Assembly (NCBI GenBank): GCA_025463785.1
Contig: JAODBD010000010.1
Coordinates: forward strand, 62,001 to 126,000
Source: Glaciihabitans sp.
GTDB taxonomy: Bacteria > Actinomycetota > Actinomycetes > Actinomycetales > Microbacteriaceae
Reading direction: 5' to 3'
Length of the DNA: 64,000 nucleotides
Shown one piece after another: positions 33,168-41,883 of the stretch. The notes beneath the pieces were generated by a model that was not told the DNA's origin, ran no database searches, and worked only from the letters and a program-made list of their open reading frames with translations. How positions within the stretch are numbered: position 1 is the stretch's first letter; every line of letters starts with the position of its first letter. A program made the translations under genes and the position numbers.

Positions 33168-33626
33168 CTAGTTCGCCAGCGCCAGATCCGATTTCCAGCG
33201 GACCAGGCTGCGTACCGTGTGGCTGGCGTCGCCCGCGAGGGCCTCCATGACATCCGTCGGAACGAAGTAGTTGACCGCGAGCCAGCCGCGCACCATTTCG
33301 GATTCGTCGCCGGCCATCGACCGCAGGATGTCGCACGGCGTCGACTCATTGCGCGCGACACAGGCGCGAACGCCGGCGTCCGGGTCGTGTGCCAATCGCG
33401 CCATGACATCCTCCGGCGTGTGATAGCTGCTTGCAACGCTCTCGCGAATCTTCGGATTATTGTGGGTCGCGAGGAGTCGGAGACGCGCAATCTTGCTTTC
33501 GGTCACCGGGGGAGCGGGATGCTGGGTCGCAGCAAGTTCGGCCGCCTGTTGCGGGGTCAGCATGGACGGCGCTGCTTCCCGCATTGCGCGCCGCTGAGCT
33601 GGAGTATTGAACCGAATGCACGACAT
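33168..33626 (-). CDS. Leucine-rich-repeat-variant (LRV) type helical repeat protein
   Basis: 152 residues from ATG 33626, with a G run just upstream. After ~45 N-terminal residues come four ~24-residue repeats: IARLRLLATHNNPKIRESVA, TPEDVMARLAHDPDAGVRAC, TPCDILRSMAGDESEMVRGW, and PTDVMEALAGDASHTVRSLV, each with the LA-xDxxxxVR core and NxxTP linkers. This is the LRV/HEAT-like helical repeat, a protein-interaction scaffold. A longer frame to 33893 is open but not protein-like. It abuts the S4 gene (TAG then GTG). Function unknown; co-translation suggests a partner in ribosome or RNA handling. Confidence 0.75.
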   Translation of the reverse strand: MSCIRFNTPAQRRAMREAAPSMLTPQQAAELAATQHPAPPVTESKIARLRLLATHNNPKIRESVASSYHTPEDVMARLAHDPDAGVRACVARNESTPCDILRSMAGDESEMVRGWLAVNYFVPTDVMEALAGDASHTVRSLVRWKSDLALAN

Positions 33627-33670
33627 CCCCCAACGGTACCCGCGTCTGAGGCGCAGGAAGTGGAAGACAC

Positions 33671-34495
33671 TCAGCCTGTTGCAGCGGCCTCGTGGGTTCG
33701 CCTCGGGAACCACGGCACGACAGCGGAAGTGGACGCCTGGTAGTCGGCGTACTCCGGATATTTCGACTTGCTGATGCTCTCGGTAAACGAGGTTGACCCC
33801 ACGAAGAGAATGGTCAACAGGAAAGCCCCGACGACCGTCCATTGCAGGATCGAGCCAGCTGCAACAACTCCGAAGAAGAACAGGGCCCACCACTGCGCCT
33901 GTTCGAAGAAGAAATTGGGATGACGGCTAAACCGCCAGAGACCGGTCTGAAGAAAGCGCGGGCTCGGCTGGCGTCCCGCGGCCGCCTCCGACTTCTTCCA
34001 GGCCTGGAAATTCCACTGCTGCTGGTCGGACACCGTTTCGGCCACGAGGAGGGCGAAGAAAACGACCGTGACGACGGCATCCAAAATTCCGAACGGGGTA
34101 GCACGGCTGTTCCACGCCGTGAGTGCCGGGAGAGCGATCAGGAGCAGGATGAGGTTTTGGTACAGCACGATGAAGAAGAAGTTGAACAACTGGAACTGCC
34201 AGCGCGACATGCGGCCGCGGAGTACCGCCCATCGGTAGTCTTCAACGCCGCTGTAGCCGCCCTTACGTGCGAAGTTGAAGGTGAGCCGTGCACCCCACAG
34301 GGTGACGAGCACAGCCATGACGTCGAGGCGGGCGTTAGCCAGACCCGCAAACCCCGCAAAGATCCAGACGTAGACCACCGGCACGATTGACCAGATGCGG
34401 TCGACCCAGGAGTAGTCGTGGGTGATGAGGGACGCGGTCCAGACGCAAGCGCACACGCCGAGCGCAACGTAAATGACAACGAAAAGGGGGCTCAC
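33671..34495 (-). CDS. DUF1295 (steroid 5-alpha-reductase-like) membrane protein
   Basis: About 274 residues from GTG 34495 (VSPLFVVIYVALGVCACVW); an ATG at 34537 is possible but would overlap the divergent gene's start. About six to seven helices. DUF1295 marks: SWVDRIWSIVPVVYVWIFA, GARLTFNFARKGGYSGVEDYRW, QQWNFQAWKKSE, and the C-terminal LWRFSRHPNFFFEQAQWW with KSKYPEYADYQ, resembling NADPH-binding isoprenylcysteine methyltransferase/steroid reductase folds. It probably reduces a lipid or steroid-like substrate; the substrate is unknown. Divergent from the CDP-alcohol phosphatidyltransferase gene. Confidence 0.8.
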   Translation of the reverse strand: MSPLFVVIYVALGVCACVWTASLITHDYSWVDRIWSIVPVVYVWIFAGFAGLANARLDVMAVLVTLWGARLTFNFARKGGYSGVEDYRWAVLRGRMSRWQFQLFNFFFIVLYQNLILLLIALPALTAWNSRATPFGILDAVVTVVFFALLVAETVSDQQQWNFQAWKKSEAAAGRQPSPRFLQTGLWRFSRHPNFFFEQAQWWALFFFGVVAAGSILQWTVVGAFLLTILFVGSTSFTESISKSKYPEYADYQASTSAVVPWFPRRTHEAAATG

Positions 34496-34535
34496 TTCGT
34501 CGAGCTTAGCGCCCAGCGCTCGGTAGGATTGGGCC

Positions 34536-35153
34536 ATGGATGGAGTAGGCCAAAGCGAGGTCAGCTCCCGGATTTTCACGATCCCCAACGTGCTGAGCTT
34601 CATTCGGCTTGCGCTTGTTCCGGTCTTTCTGGTGCTGATAATCGTGGGTGCAGATTTCGCGGCGCTCATTGTGCTGGTCATCTCAAGCGTGACCGACTAC
34701 TTTGACGGTGTTATCGCGCGCAGATTCCAGCAAGTGTCCCGGCTTGGGCAGCTGCTGGATCCCGCAGCCGATCGCCTGTTCATCTTCGCGGCTCTGGTTG
34801 GACTCTCTGTTCGCGACATCATCCCGTGGTGGCTCGTCGTCGTTATTGTGGGCCGGGATTTCATGCTCGCAGCTGTCGGCATCATCCTCGCCAATCATGG
34901 CTATGGTCCGCTCCCGGTGCATCACCTCGGCAAGGTGGCGACATTTTCGTTGCTGTACGCCCTGCCGATTCTCATGCTCGGCGAGGCATTCCGGGAGATC
35001 AGTTGGATCACCAATCCCATTGGATGGGCCTTTGCCCTCTGGGGCGCCTTCCTCTACTGGTGGGCTGGCGTTATCTATATCGCTGAAACAGCTCGAGTAG
35101 TTAGAATTCCGCCAATGATGACTGCGACTCCATCCGATACGCTGGGGGGCTGA
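34536..35153 (+). CDS. CDP-alcohol phosphatidyltransferase (PgsA-like)
   Basis: 205 residues from ATG 34536. The family signature D-x2-D-G-x2-A-R-x8-G-x3-D-x3-D reads DYFDGVIARRFQQVSRLGQL LDPAADR, split here only for length, near residues 54-80. Flanked by about five helices. These membrane enzymes move a phosphatidyl group from CDP-diacylglycerol to glycerol phosphate, inositol phosphate or another alcohol; the acceptor cannot be read from sequence. Its place just before garA parallels pgsA2 near garA in mycobacteria. TAGGAT lies six bases before the ATG, so transcription may start at or near the initiation codon (leaderless). Confidence 0.85.
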   Translation: MDGVGQSEVSSRIFTIPNVLSFIRLALVPVFLVLIIVGADFAALIVLVISSVTDYFDGVIARRFQQVSRLGQLLDPAADRLFIFAALVGLSVRDIIPWWLVVVIVGRDFMLAAVGIILANHGYGPLPVHHLGKVATFSLLYALPILMLGEAFREISWITNPIGWAFALWGAFLYWWAGVIYIAETARVVRIPPMMTATPSDTLGG

Positions 35154-35166
35154 ATGGAGGTTCACG

Positions 35167-35676
35167 ATGGTTGATTCGCGTGATGCGAGTGCGGCAGACC
35201 CGCCGCCGCGCCATTCTTCCGAACCCGTGCGACCGGATTCGTCACACACTGACACGACCATGACGTTCACGGCGGGCTTTGCAGCCCAGGTGGCGGGCCT
35301 CGACGGGGATGTCACCGCAGAGGAGCACGGTGCCATCGCGGCGCTTCCTTCGGGGTCCGCGCTTCTCGTTGTTCGTCGCGGGCCGAACGTAGGTGCGCGC
35401 TTCCTGTTGGATGCCGACCTCACGACTGTGGGGCGCCATCCCGATGCCGACATATTTCTTGACGATGTCACGGTGTCGCGACGTCACGCGGAGTTCCTTC
35501 GCAACGGCAAGGCATTTCAGGTCAAAGACCTTGGATCGCTCAATGGCACTTACTTTGACGGCAATCGCATCGACGGCGTCGCCGGTCTGAGCGACGGTTC
35601 CGAAGTGCAGGTTGGCAAGTTCCGGCTGACTTTCTATGCATCGCGCGTTGATCTCGCGCGTGTGGCAAGTCACTAG
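35167..35676 (+). CDS. garA: FHA-domain signalling protein, GarA/OdhI type
   Basis: 169 residues from ATG 35167. Disordered N-terminus with the phosphorylation site HTDTTMTFTAGF (Thr30/Thr31), corresponding to the ETT/DTT site of GarA and OdhI. FHA domain at ~70-150: TVGRHPDADIFLDDVTVSRRHA and VKDLGSLNGTYFDGNRI, with the phosphothreonine-binding Arg, Ser and Asn. Known: the unphosphorylated form inhibits 2-oxoglutarate dehydrogenase and glutamate dehydrogenase, and phosphorylation by PknB/PknG makes it bind its own N-terminus. The gene overlaps ftsR by one base and follows the phosphatidyltransferase, an actinobacterial order. PknL at 48940 is one candidate kinase. Confidence 0.9.
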   Translation: MVDSRDASAADPPPRHSSEPVRPDSSHTDTTMTFTAGFAAQVAGLDGDVTAEEHGAIAALPSGSALLVVRRGPNVGARFLLDADLTTVGRHPDADIFLDDVTVSRRHAEFLRNGKAFQVKDLGSLNGTYFDGNRIDGVAGLSDGSEVQVGKFRLTFYASRVDLARVASH

Positions 35677-36410
35677 TGGCTCGCCAGTCCTCCATGGCGA
35701 CGACATCCCGTGCAGCGCAGGCTTCAGGATCGGCGCAGGCTTCGGGATCGGCACAGCCGGGTCTGCTCAGTATCGGTCAGGTTCTCGCACGCCTCATCCC
35801 CGAGTTTCCTGATCTGACGCCATCGAAGCTTCGGTTTCTTGAAGAACGACAGCTGGTCACGCCCGCGCGCACCGACTCCGGGTATCGCAAGTTTTCGACG
35901 ATCGATCTCGATCGGCTGCGATTCGTGCTCACGATGCAGCGCGACCACTATCTGCCGCTCAAGGTCATTCGCGGGTATCTCGACGAATTGGATGCCGGCC
36001 GCCAGCCGGTCCTTCCCGGGGGCGCGACGCAGGCGCCGTCGATGTTGTCGAGCGAGCGTCGTTACACGCGCGATGAGCTCATTCGCGAAGCGGGCGCGAA
36101 CGCGATGCTCCTTGGGGATGCCATAACGGCGTCGCTCATTCTGCCAACCGATGTTTTCGGCGAAGAGACGCTTTCAGTGCTGCGAGCCCTGGTGGAGCTA
36201 CAGCGGTCGGGCATTGAGCCGCGGCACCTTCGCGGTTTTCGCGCCGCCGCTGAACGCGAGCTTGGTCTGATCGAGAGCGCGCTTATTCCTGTCGCGCGGC
36301 GCAAGGACGCATCGAGTCGTGCAAAGGCGGCTGAACTGGCGAGGGAAATTGCCGGACAACTCGAGGTCGTGCGCGGCAGCCTCATCCGTTCCGCGCTCTC
36401 AAAGCTGTAA
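35676..36410 (+). CDS. ftsR: MerR-family regulator FtsR
   Basis: 244 residues from GTG 35676. A Ser/Ala/Gln-rich leader contains the repeated element QASGSAQ. MerR-type winged helix: LLSIGQVLARLIPEFPDLTP, SKLRFLEERQLVTPARTDSG, YRKFSTIDLDRLRFVLTMQR, then DHYLPLKVIRGYLDEL. A long helical C-terminal region follows instead of a short metal-binding loop. This form, encoded right after garA, is the FtsR regulator (cg1631/Rv1828), reported to activate ftsZ transcription in Corynebacterium. The C-terminal dimer/effector region is intact. Confidence 0.85.
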   Translation: MARQSSMATTSRAAQASGSAQASGSAQPGLLSIGQVLARLIPEFPDLTPSKLRFLEERQLVTPARTDSGYRKFSTIDLDRLRFVLTMQRDHYLPLKVIRGYLDELDAGRQPVLPGGATQAPSMLSSERRYTRDELIREAGANAMLLGDAITASLILPTDVFGEETLSVLRALVELQRSGIEPRHLRGFRAAAERELGLIESALIPVARRKDASSRAKAAELAREIAGQLEVVRGSLIRSALSKL

Positions 36411-36533
36411 AGCACCGCGTTTCGGGCCAATCCATACCCCCCATTTCGACACGCCGCGGCTATTTCGGCAAATGTCGTTGCCCGCGGTGGATCGCGTGGG
36501 TACCGTTGGGACTAACCAAACGATCAACGTCAA

Positions 36534-36572
36534 CTTCAACCTGAAGGTGTCACGTTCAACCTCACGGTTAAC
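36534..36572. promoter_or_regulatory. Repeated TTCAACCT sites, candidate MerR operator
   Basis: TTCAACCT occurs at 36535 and 36555, exactly 20 bp apart on the same face. The first is part of CTTCA-ACC-TGAAG, an inverted repeat; the second leads to GTTAAC. They lie about 75-110 bp before the second merR gene in the 236-bp gap after ftsR. MerR regulators of this pair bind such A/C-rich repeats, so auto- or cross-regulation is likely. Confidence 0.5.
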
Positions 36573-36646
36573 GTAAAGACAGGCGCTGACAAACGCCTTT
36601 GGTTCACCTACGTATCAAGGGGTCGGTTTTATGAGAGGCACAGGCC

Positions 36647-37201
36647 ATGAGTGAAACTGAACTCAGCCAGGGCGACGATTCGCGCTTCGGTCTCGGCCTG
36701 TTGTTCACCGACGGGATGCCCGAACTAGACGACGCCGCAGGCTACCGCGGAGCGATCGCGGCTCGCGCCGCCGGTATCAGCTATCGCCAACTCGACTACT
36801 GGGCACGAACAGAACTCGTTGAGCCAACCGTTCGCGGTGCGGCGGGTTCCGGGTCGCAGCGGCTCTACGGTTTCCGCGACATCCTCGTCTTGAAGCTCGT
36901 CAAGCGACTTCTCGACACGGGCATTTCGCTGCAACAGATTCGCACCGCGGTCAATCAGCTGCGGGAGGCCGGCGTCAACGATCTCGCCCAGACGACTCTC
37001 ATGAGCGACGGCGCGAGTGTCTACCTGTGCACGACCAACGACGAGGTCATCGACCTCGTCAACCGGGGGCAGGGCGTGTTCGGCATTGCCGTCGGTAAAG
37101 TCCTGCGCGAGGTTGAGACCAGCCTCGTCGAACTCGACTCGATCAAGGGTGAAGATCCGGCCGACGAACTCGCACAGCGCAGGGCAACCCGCGCGAGCTA
37201 A
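36647..37201 (+). CDS. MerR-family regulator (Rv1830/cg1633-like)
   Basis: 184 residues from ATG 36647. After ~30 variable residues comes the HTH: YRGAIAARAAGISYRQLDYW, ARTELVEPTVRGAAGSGSQR, LYGFRDILVLKLVKRLLDTG, ISLQQIRTAVNQLRE. The C-terminal half (LMSDGASVYLCTTNDEVIDL, VNRGQGVFGIAVGKVLREVE) is a conserved domain of this actinobacterial subgroup. In relatives the order is garA, ftsR, bifunctional nuclease, this merR; here the nuclease gene is absent and the repeats described above fill the gap. Confidence 0.87.
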   Translation: MSETELSQGDDSRFGLGLLFTDGMPELDDAAGYRGAIAARAAGISYRQLDYWARTELVEPTVRGAAGSGSQRLYGFRDILVLKLVKRLLDTGISLQQIRTAVNQLREAGVNDLAQTTLMSDGASVYLCTTNDEVIDLVNRGQGVFGIAVGKVLREVETSLVELDSIKGEDPADELAQRRATRAS

Positions 37202-37294
37202 CAGGCCGCGCCAGCCCCGCCGATTCAGCCACCCTGCGGTAGTTCTTCTGCGCAGCCGTCAGCCTCGCCGCAGCCTCCCCGTAGTTTCCCCGGG

Positions 37295-37388
37295 GCGTAA
37301 CTCATGCTGGGCGCCAGTTCCGGCGGAGGGCGGTCGCGGAAACCGGGGCCGACACGCCCGAATTCGCTCCGCCGAGCATGAGTTACGC
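37295..37388. repeat. Large nested palindrome between merR and soj
   Basis: GCGTAACTCATGCT (37295-37308) is the exact inverse of AGCATGAGTTACGC (37375-37388). Inside it GGCGGAG (37322-37328) pairs with CTCCGCC (37367-37373) and GGGCG (37328-37332) with CGCCC (37355-37359). The whole would fold into one long hairpin between two convergent genes. It may end transcription in both directions or be a small mobile repeat; there is no U run. Confidence 0.7.
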
Positions 37389-37439
37389 ACCAACAACTAC
37401 GCACCAAGAACTACGCATCAACAACTACGCACCAACAAC
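37384..37439. repeat. Four tandem 14-bp repeats
   Basis: Four consecutive copies of TACGCACCAACAAC, with one substitution each in copies 2 (AAGAAC) and 3 (CATCAA), start at the right arm of the palindrome. A fifth copy is cut after TACG. Not CRISPR: there are no spacers and the unit is too short. Confidence 0.8.
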
Positions 37440-37491
37440 TACGAGCGTGGCGACGACGGCCGGGGAGCTGCGGGCCGGCAGCCCGGGAAGG

Positions 37492-38289
37492 CTACGCGAA
37501 CTCGCCGAGGCGAGCGGTACGCATGACGCGCTCCAGCAGCTGGTCGAAGTTGCGCGCCATCTCCTGCGCACTTTCGCCCGGCCACACGTGCAGAGGCTTC
37601 GCGGCGCCCTGAGCCTGCTGCAGCGAGGTGCGCTCAGGCAGCTGCGGCGAGAGCACGAGCGGTCCGAACATGTCACGAAGCTCTTTGATACGAAACTGGT
37701 GTTCGAGCGACTGCACTCTGGCGCGATTGACGATGATGCCAAGGGGCTGCAGTCGCGGTGAGAGCCCGCGGCGAATCTCTTCGATCGCACGGAGAGCCCG
37801 GTCTGCGGCAGCGACCGAAAACAGACCAGGCTCGGTAACGACAGTCACGCGGTCACTCGCGGCCCACGCCGTCCGCGTCAGCGCATTGAGTGAGGGCGCA
37901 CAGTCCACCAGCACGAGGTCGTAGTCGGCCTCGACGTTTGCGAGGGCCTCCTCGAGCTTCCAAATGTCACGGATGCTCGGATGCGGTCCGTCGAAATTGA
38001 TGGCGGACGGCGATCCGATCAGGACGTCTATCTTGCCGGAGCGCCCCTTGGTCCAGCCACTCGGTGCAATGGCGGCTCGGACGATCTTTTCCTTCGGACT
38101 GGCGAGAACATCGGCGATGTTGAGGTGACCCGCGACGTTGATGTCCATGCCGGTCGAAACGTCCGACTGCGGGTCGAGGTCGACAACGAGTGTGCGAAGT
38201 CCACGCGCGAAAGCCGCGGACGCCAACCCCAGCGTCACAGTTGTCTTTCCCACGCCCCCTTTGAGGGAGCTGACGCTGAGTACATGCAC
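37492..38289 (-). CDS. ParA/Soj-family ATPase
   Basis: About 265 residues from GTG 38289 (VHVLSVSSLKGGVGKTT). Deviant Walker A motif SSLKGGVGKTTVTLGLAS at residues ~7-24, LVVDLDPQSDVSTGMDI (Walker A'), and DYDLVLVDCAPSLNALT (Walker B). The rest matches ParA-type segregation ATPases. There is no N-terminal DNA-binding extension and no parB partner next to it, so it is an orphan ParA/Soj that could position some cell component other than the chromosome origin. Divergent from pyruvate carboxylase. Confidence 0.87.
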   Translation of the reverse strand: MHVLSVSSLKGGVGKTTVTLGLASAAFARGLRTLVVDLDPQSDVSTGMDINVAGHLNIADVLASPKEKIVRAAIAPSGWTKGRSGKIDVLIGSPSAINFDGPHPSIRDIWKLEEALANVEADYDLVLVDCAPSLNALTRTAWAASDRVTVVTEPGLFSVAAADRALRAIEEIRRGLSPRLQPLGIIVNRARVQSLEHQFRIKELRDMFGPLVLSPQLPERTSLQQAQGAAKPLHVWPGESAQEMARNFDQLLERVMRTARLGEFA

Positions 38290-38410
38290 GAGTAACGACG
38301 ATACCTTCACTAGTCTTAAAGAACCTAAATCATGACCCCCTGCGAGGCACTCTCGGGCGCGTCGCATCCCGGTCATCGATCTAGGCTTGGCCCAGTCGCG
38401 AAAGGACCAC

Positions 38411-41400
38411 ATGTTCAAGAAGATCCTCGTAGCAAACCGCGGTGAGATTGCCATTCGCGCATTCCGGGCTGCGTACGAACTGGGCGCGGCCACCGTCGCC
38501 GTTTTTCCGTACGAGGATCGCAACTCGATGCATCGCCTCAAAGCCGATGAGGCATACCAGATTGGCGAAAAGGGCCACCCTGTTCGTGCCTACCTGGATG
38601 TTGATGAGATCATCCGAGTCGCTAAAGAGTCGGGCGCCGACGCGATCTACCCTGGCTACGGATTCCTGTCGGAGAACCCCGATCTCGCGCAGGCAGCGGC
38701 GAATGCCGGCATTACCTTCATCGGCCCACCCACCAAGGTGCTCGAAATGGCGGGCAACAAAGTCACCGCGAAGGAGCACGCCATCGAAGCCGGCGTGCCG
38801 GTCCTCGCGTCGACCCCGGCATCCCGTGACATCGACGAACTTCTGGCTGGCGCAGATGGCATCGGATTCCCGATCTTCGCCAAAGCGGTTGCCGGTGGCG
38901 GCGGGCGAGGCATGCGAAGGGTCGAGAAGAAAGAAGACCTCAGGGACGCTCTCGAAGCAGCGATGCGCGAAGCCGACAGCGCGTTCGGCGACCCGACGAT
39001 GTTCCTCGAGCAGGCCGTGGTTCGCCCACGTCACATCGAAGTCCAGATCCTGGCGGATGCCACGGGCGAGACCGTGCACCTGTTCGAGCGGGACTGCTCG
39101 ATCCAGCGCCGCCACCAGAAGGTCGTCGAAATTGCGCCAGCCCCCAATCTCGACGAGACGGTCCGACAGGCCATGTACCGCGACGCGATCGCGTTCGCGA
39201 AGTCCATCGGGTATGTCAACGCCGGCACGGTCGAGTTTCTGCTGGACACTGCGGGGGAGCGCAAGGGCAAGCACTTCTTCATTGAGATGAACCCCCGCAT
39301 CCAGGTCGAACACACCGTCACCGAGGAAGTAACGGACGTCGACCTGGTCCAGTCGCAGATGCGCATCGCGGCGGGCCAGACCCTCCACGAGCTCGGGCTC
39401 GAGCAGGCCGACCTGCATCTGCGTGGCGCGGCGCTGCAATGTCGCATCACGACGGAGGATCCGGCCGCAGGGTTCAGGCCCGACACCGGCAAGATCACGA
39501 CCTATCGCTCGCCGGGCGGCGCAGGGATCCGCCTTGATGGCGGCACGGTCAGCGCGGGCGCCCAGATTTCTCCCCATTTCGACTCGATGCTGGTCAAGAT
39601 GACCTGTCGTGGGCGCGACTTCACGGCGGCCGTGACGCGAGCCAAGCGCGGGCTTGCCGAGTTCCGCCTGCGCGGGGTGACCACCAACATCCCATTTCTG
39701 CAGGCGGTTCTCGATGACCCTGACTTTGCGGCGGGAGATCTGAGCACCTCGTTCATCGATGAGCGCCCGTGGCTCGTGCGTGGCCACCAGTCGAAAGACC
39801 GTGGTACGAAGGTGCTCAACTGGTTGGCTGACATCACCGTCAACCAGCCCAACGGCAGCGGGGAGGGTCTCATCGATCCCGCTCTCAAGCTTCCGGATGT
39901 TGACCTGGAGTTGCCAGCGCCCGCGGGCTCCCGGCAGCGGCTCCTCGAACTCGGACCGGTCGGCTTTGCGAGCGCACTGCGCGCTCAGAAGGCTCTTGCC
40001 GTCACCGAGACCACCATGCGCGACGCACACCAGTCGCTGCTCGCGACGCGTGTGCGCACCCGCGACCTTGTGGCGGTCGCACCGTATGTCGCGCGGCTCA
40101 CGCCCGAGCTGCTGTCGGTTGAAGCCTGGGGCGGGGCGACCTACGACGTCGCGCTGCGCTTTCTGGCCGAAGATCCCTGGGAGCGCCTTGCCGCCTTGCG
40201 CGAAGCGCTGCCCAACATCAACATTCAGATGCTGCTGCGCGGTCGCAACACGGTCGGCTACACGCCGTACCCGACAGAGGTGACGGATGCCTTCGTGCGC
40301 GAGGCAGCAGCGACCGGTGTCGATATCTTCCGCATCTTCGATGCCCTGAACGATGTGTCCCAGATGCGTCCTGCCATCGATTCCGTGCTCGAGACGGGCA
40401 CCACGGTCGCCGAGGTCGCGCTGTGCTACACGGCCGACCTGCTCGACCCGGCTGAAACCCTCTACACACTCGACTACTACCTGCGCCTCGCCGAGCAAAT
40501 CGTCGAAACCGGCGCACACATCATTGCCATCAAAGACATGGCGGGACTCCTGAGAGCAGAAGCCGCTGAACGCCTTGTGGGAGCCCTCCGCGACCGATTC
40601 GACCTCCCGGTGCACGTCCACACTCACGACACCGCAGGCGGCCAGTTGGCAACGCTACTGTCGGCATCCCGTGCGGGAGCAGACGCGGTCGATGTTGCCA
40701 GCGCGCCTATGGCCGGGACGACAAGCCAGCCGTCTGCGTCGGCGCTCGTCGCGGCGCTGGCCCACACCGAGCGCGATACGGGCATCTCTCTGCAGGCTGT
40801 CTCAGACCTTGAGCCGTACTGGGAAGCCGTTCGCCACGTATACAAGCCGTTCGAGTCGGGGCTCCCTGGCCCCACCGGTCGCGTGTACAAGCACGAGATT
40901 CCGGGAGGGCAACTGTCGAACCTTCGCCAACAGGCGATTGCGCTCGGTCTCGCCGACCAGTTTGAGAAGATCGAAGACCTCTATGCCGCGGCCAGCCGGA
41001 TTCTGGGGCGTCCGCCCAAGGTGACACCGTCGTCCAAGGTCGTCGGCGACCTGGCTCTCGCACTTGCCGCGGCCAACGCCGACCCGGTCGACTTCGAGCA
41101 GAACCCTCAGAAATACGACATCCCCGATTCGGTCATTGGTTTCATGGCGGGTGAACTGGGAGATTTGCCAGGGGGATGGCCGGAGCCATTCCGAAGCAAG
41201 GTACTTGAGGGTCGCACGGTCAAGATCGGCGTTGAAGAGATCACAGACCAGGACCGTATCGACCTCGATGGTGACTCATCCACGCGCCGGCGGACGCTAA
41301 ACCGGTTGCTGTTCGCCGGGCCGACGAAGATCTTCGAGCAAAACCGGGAGATGTTCGGCGATCTGTCGATCCTCGACACGACCGATTACCTGTACGGGCT

Positions 41401-41809
41401 GCGTCAGGGCAACGAGCACATCGTCGCCATGAGCAAAGGCGTCCGTCTCTACGTCGGTCTCGAAGCAATCGGTGAGGCCGACGACAAGGGCATGCGCACG
41501 GTGATGACCACGCTGAACGGCCAACTGCGCCCGGTGTTCGTGCGGGACAGGAACGTCAGCGTCGAGAGCAAGGCGGCCGAGAAGGCGGATCCCACGAAGC
41601 CGGGACAGATTGCTGCGCCGTTCTCCGGAGTCGTCACGCTTCAGGTAGAGGAGGGTGCAACGATTGCGGCTGGCCAGGTGATCGCATCCATTGAGGCCAT
41701 GAAGATGGAGGCTGCGATCACGTCGCCGATCGCGGGTACGGTCCGCCGGGTGGCAATCCCGAAGACACAGCAGGTCGATGCTGGCGATTTGATCATCGAA
41801 GTCATCTGA
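38411..41809 (+). CDS. pyc: Pyruvate carboxylase
   Basis: 1132 residues from ATG 38411, with AAAGGA upstream, the normal size for the single-chain enzyme. Biotin carboxylase domain at ~1-450: FKKILVANRGEIAIRAFRAA, ATP loop KAVAGGGGRGMRRV, and EMNPRIQVEHTVTEEVT. Carboxyltransferase TIM barrel at ~530-800: ALAVTETTMRDAHQSLLATR, IKDMAGLLRAEAA and VHVHTHDTAGGQLATL with metal ligands. Then the PC tetramerisation region, and the biotinyl domain with biotin attached to Lys1098 in EAMKMEAAI, 35 residues from the end. It makes oxaloacetate from pyruvate, bicarbonate and ATP for anaplerosis. Confidence 0.96.
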   Translation: MFKKILVANRGEIAIRAFRAAYELGAATVAVFPYEDRNSMHRLKADEAYQIGEKGHPVRAYLDVDEIIRVAKESGADAIYPGYGFLSENPDLAQAAANAGITFIGPPTKVLEMAGNKVTAKEHAIEAGVPVLASTPASRDIDELLAGADGIGFPIFAKAVAGGGGRGMRRVEKKEDLRDALEAAMREADSAFGDPTMFLEQAVVRPRHIEVQILADATGETVHLFERDCSIQRRHQKVVEIAPAPNLDETVRQAMYRDAIAFAKSIGYVNAGTVEFLLDTAGERKGKHFFIEMNPRIQVEHTVTEEVTDVDLVQSQMRIAAGQTLHELGLEQADLHLRGAALQCRITTEDPAAGFRPDTGKITTYRSPGGAGIRLDGGTVSAGAQISPHFDSMLVKMTCRGRDFTAAVTRAKRGLAEFRLRGVTTNIPFLQAVLDDPDFAAGDLSTSFIDERPWLVRGHQSKDRGTKVLNWLADITVNQPNGSGEGLIDPALKLPDVDLELPAPAGSRQRLLELGPVGFASALRAQKALAVTETTMRDAHQSLLATRVRTRDLVAVAPYVARLTPELLSVEAWGGATYDVALRFLAEDPWERLAALREALPNINIQMLLRGRNTVGYTPYPTEVTDAFVREAAATGVDIFRIFDALNDVSQMRPAIDSVLETGTTVAEVALCYTADLLDPAETLYTLDYYLRLAEQIVETGAHIIAIKDMAGLLRAEAAERLVGALRDRFDLPVHVHTHDTAGGQLATLLSASRAGADAVDVASAPMAGTTSQPSASALVAALAHTERDTGISLQAVSDLEPYWEAVRHVYKPFESGLPGPTGRVYKHEIPGGQLSNLRQQAIALGLADQFEKIEDLYAAASRILGRPPKVTPSSKVVGDLALALAAANADPVDFEQNPQKYDIPDSVIGFMAGELGDLPGGWPEPFRSKVLEGRTVKIGVEEITDQDRIDLDGDSSTRRRTLNRLLFAGPTKIFEQNREMFGDLSILDTTDYLYGLRQGNEHIVAMSKGVRLYVGLEAIGEADDKGMRTVMTTLNGQLRPVFVRDRNVSVESKAAEKADPTKPGQIAAPFSGVVTLQVEEGATIAAGQVIASIEAMKMEAAITSPIAGTVRRVAIPKTQQVDAGDLIIEVI

Positions 41810-41883
41810 GGACAACCCCCAGTCCCGATTTTCGCTCGTTGGTAAGCTGGACAGTCGACCAACCGAAAGGGACAGCCGTTTTG

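Noticed and set aside
36581-36600. Terminator AGGCG...CGCCTTT after ftsR
   Set aside because: Only five pairs with an eight-base loop and short T run, and it lies close to the merR start, so I do not call it.
37384-37439. Possible CRISPR array
   Set aside because: Units are 14 bp with no spacers, only four copies, and no cas genes are nearby.
38381-40627. 748-codon open frame antisense to pyruvate carboxylase
   Set aside because: It is a by-product of high-GC codon bias on the true gene; its translation has no motif, and the sense strand has all pyruvate carboxylase domains.
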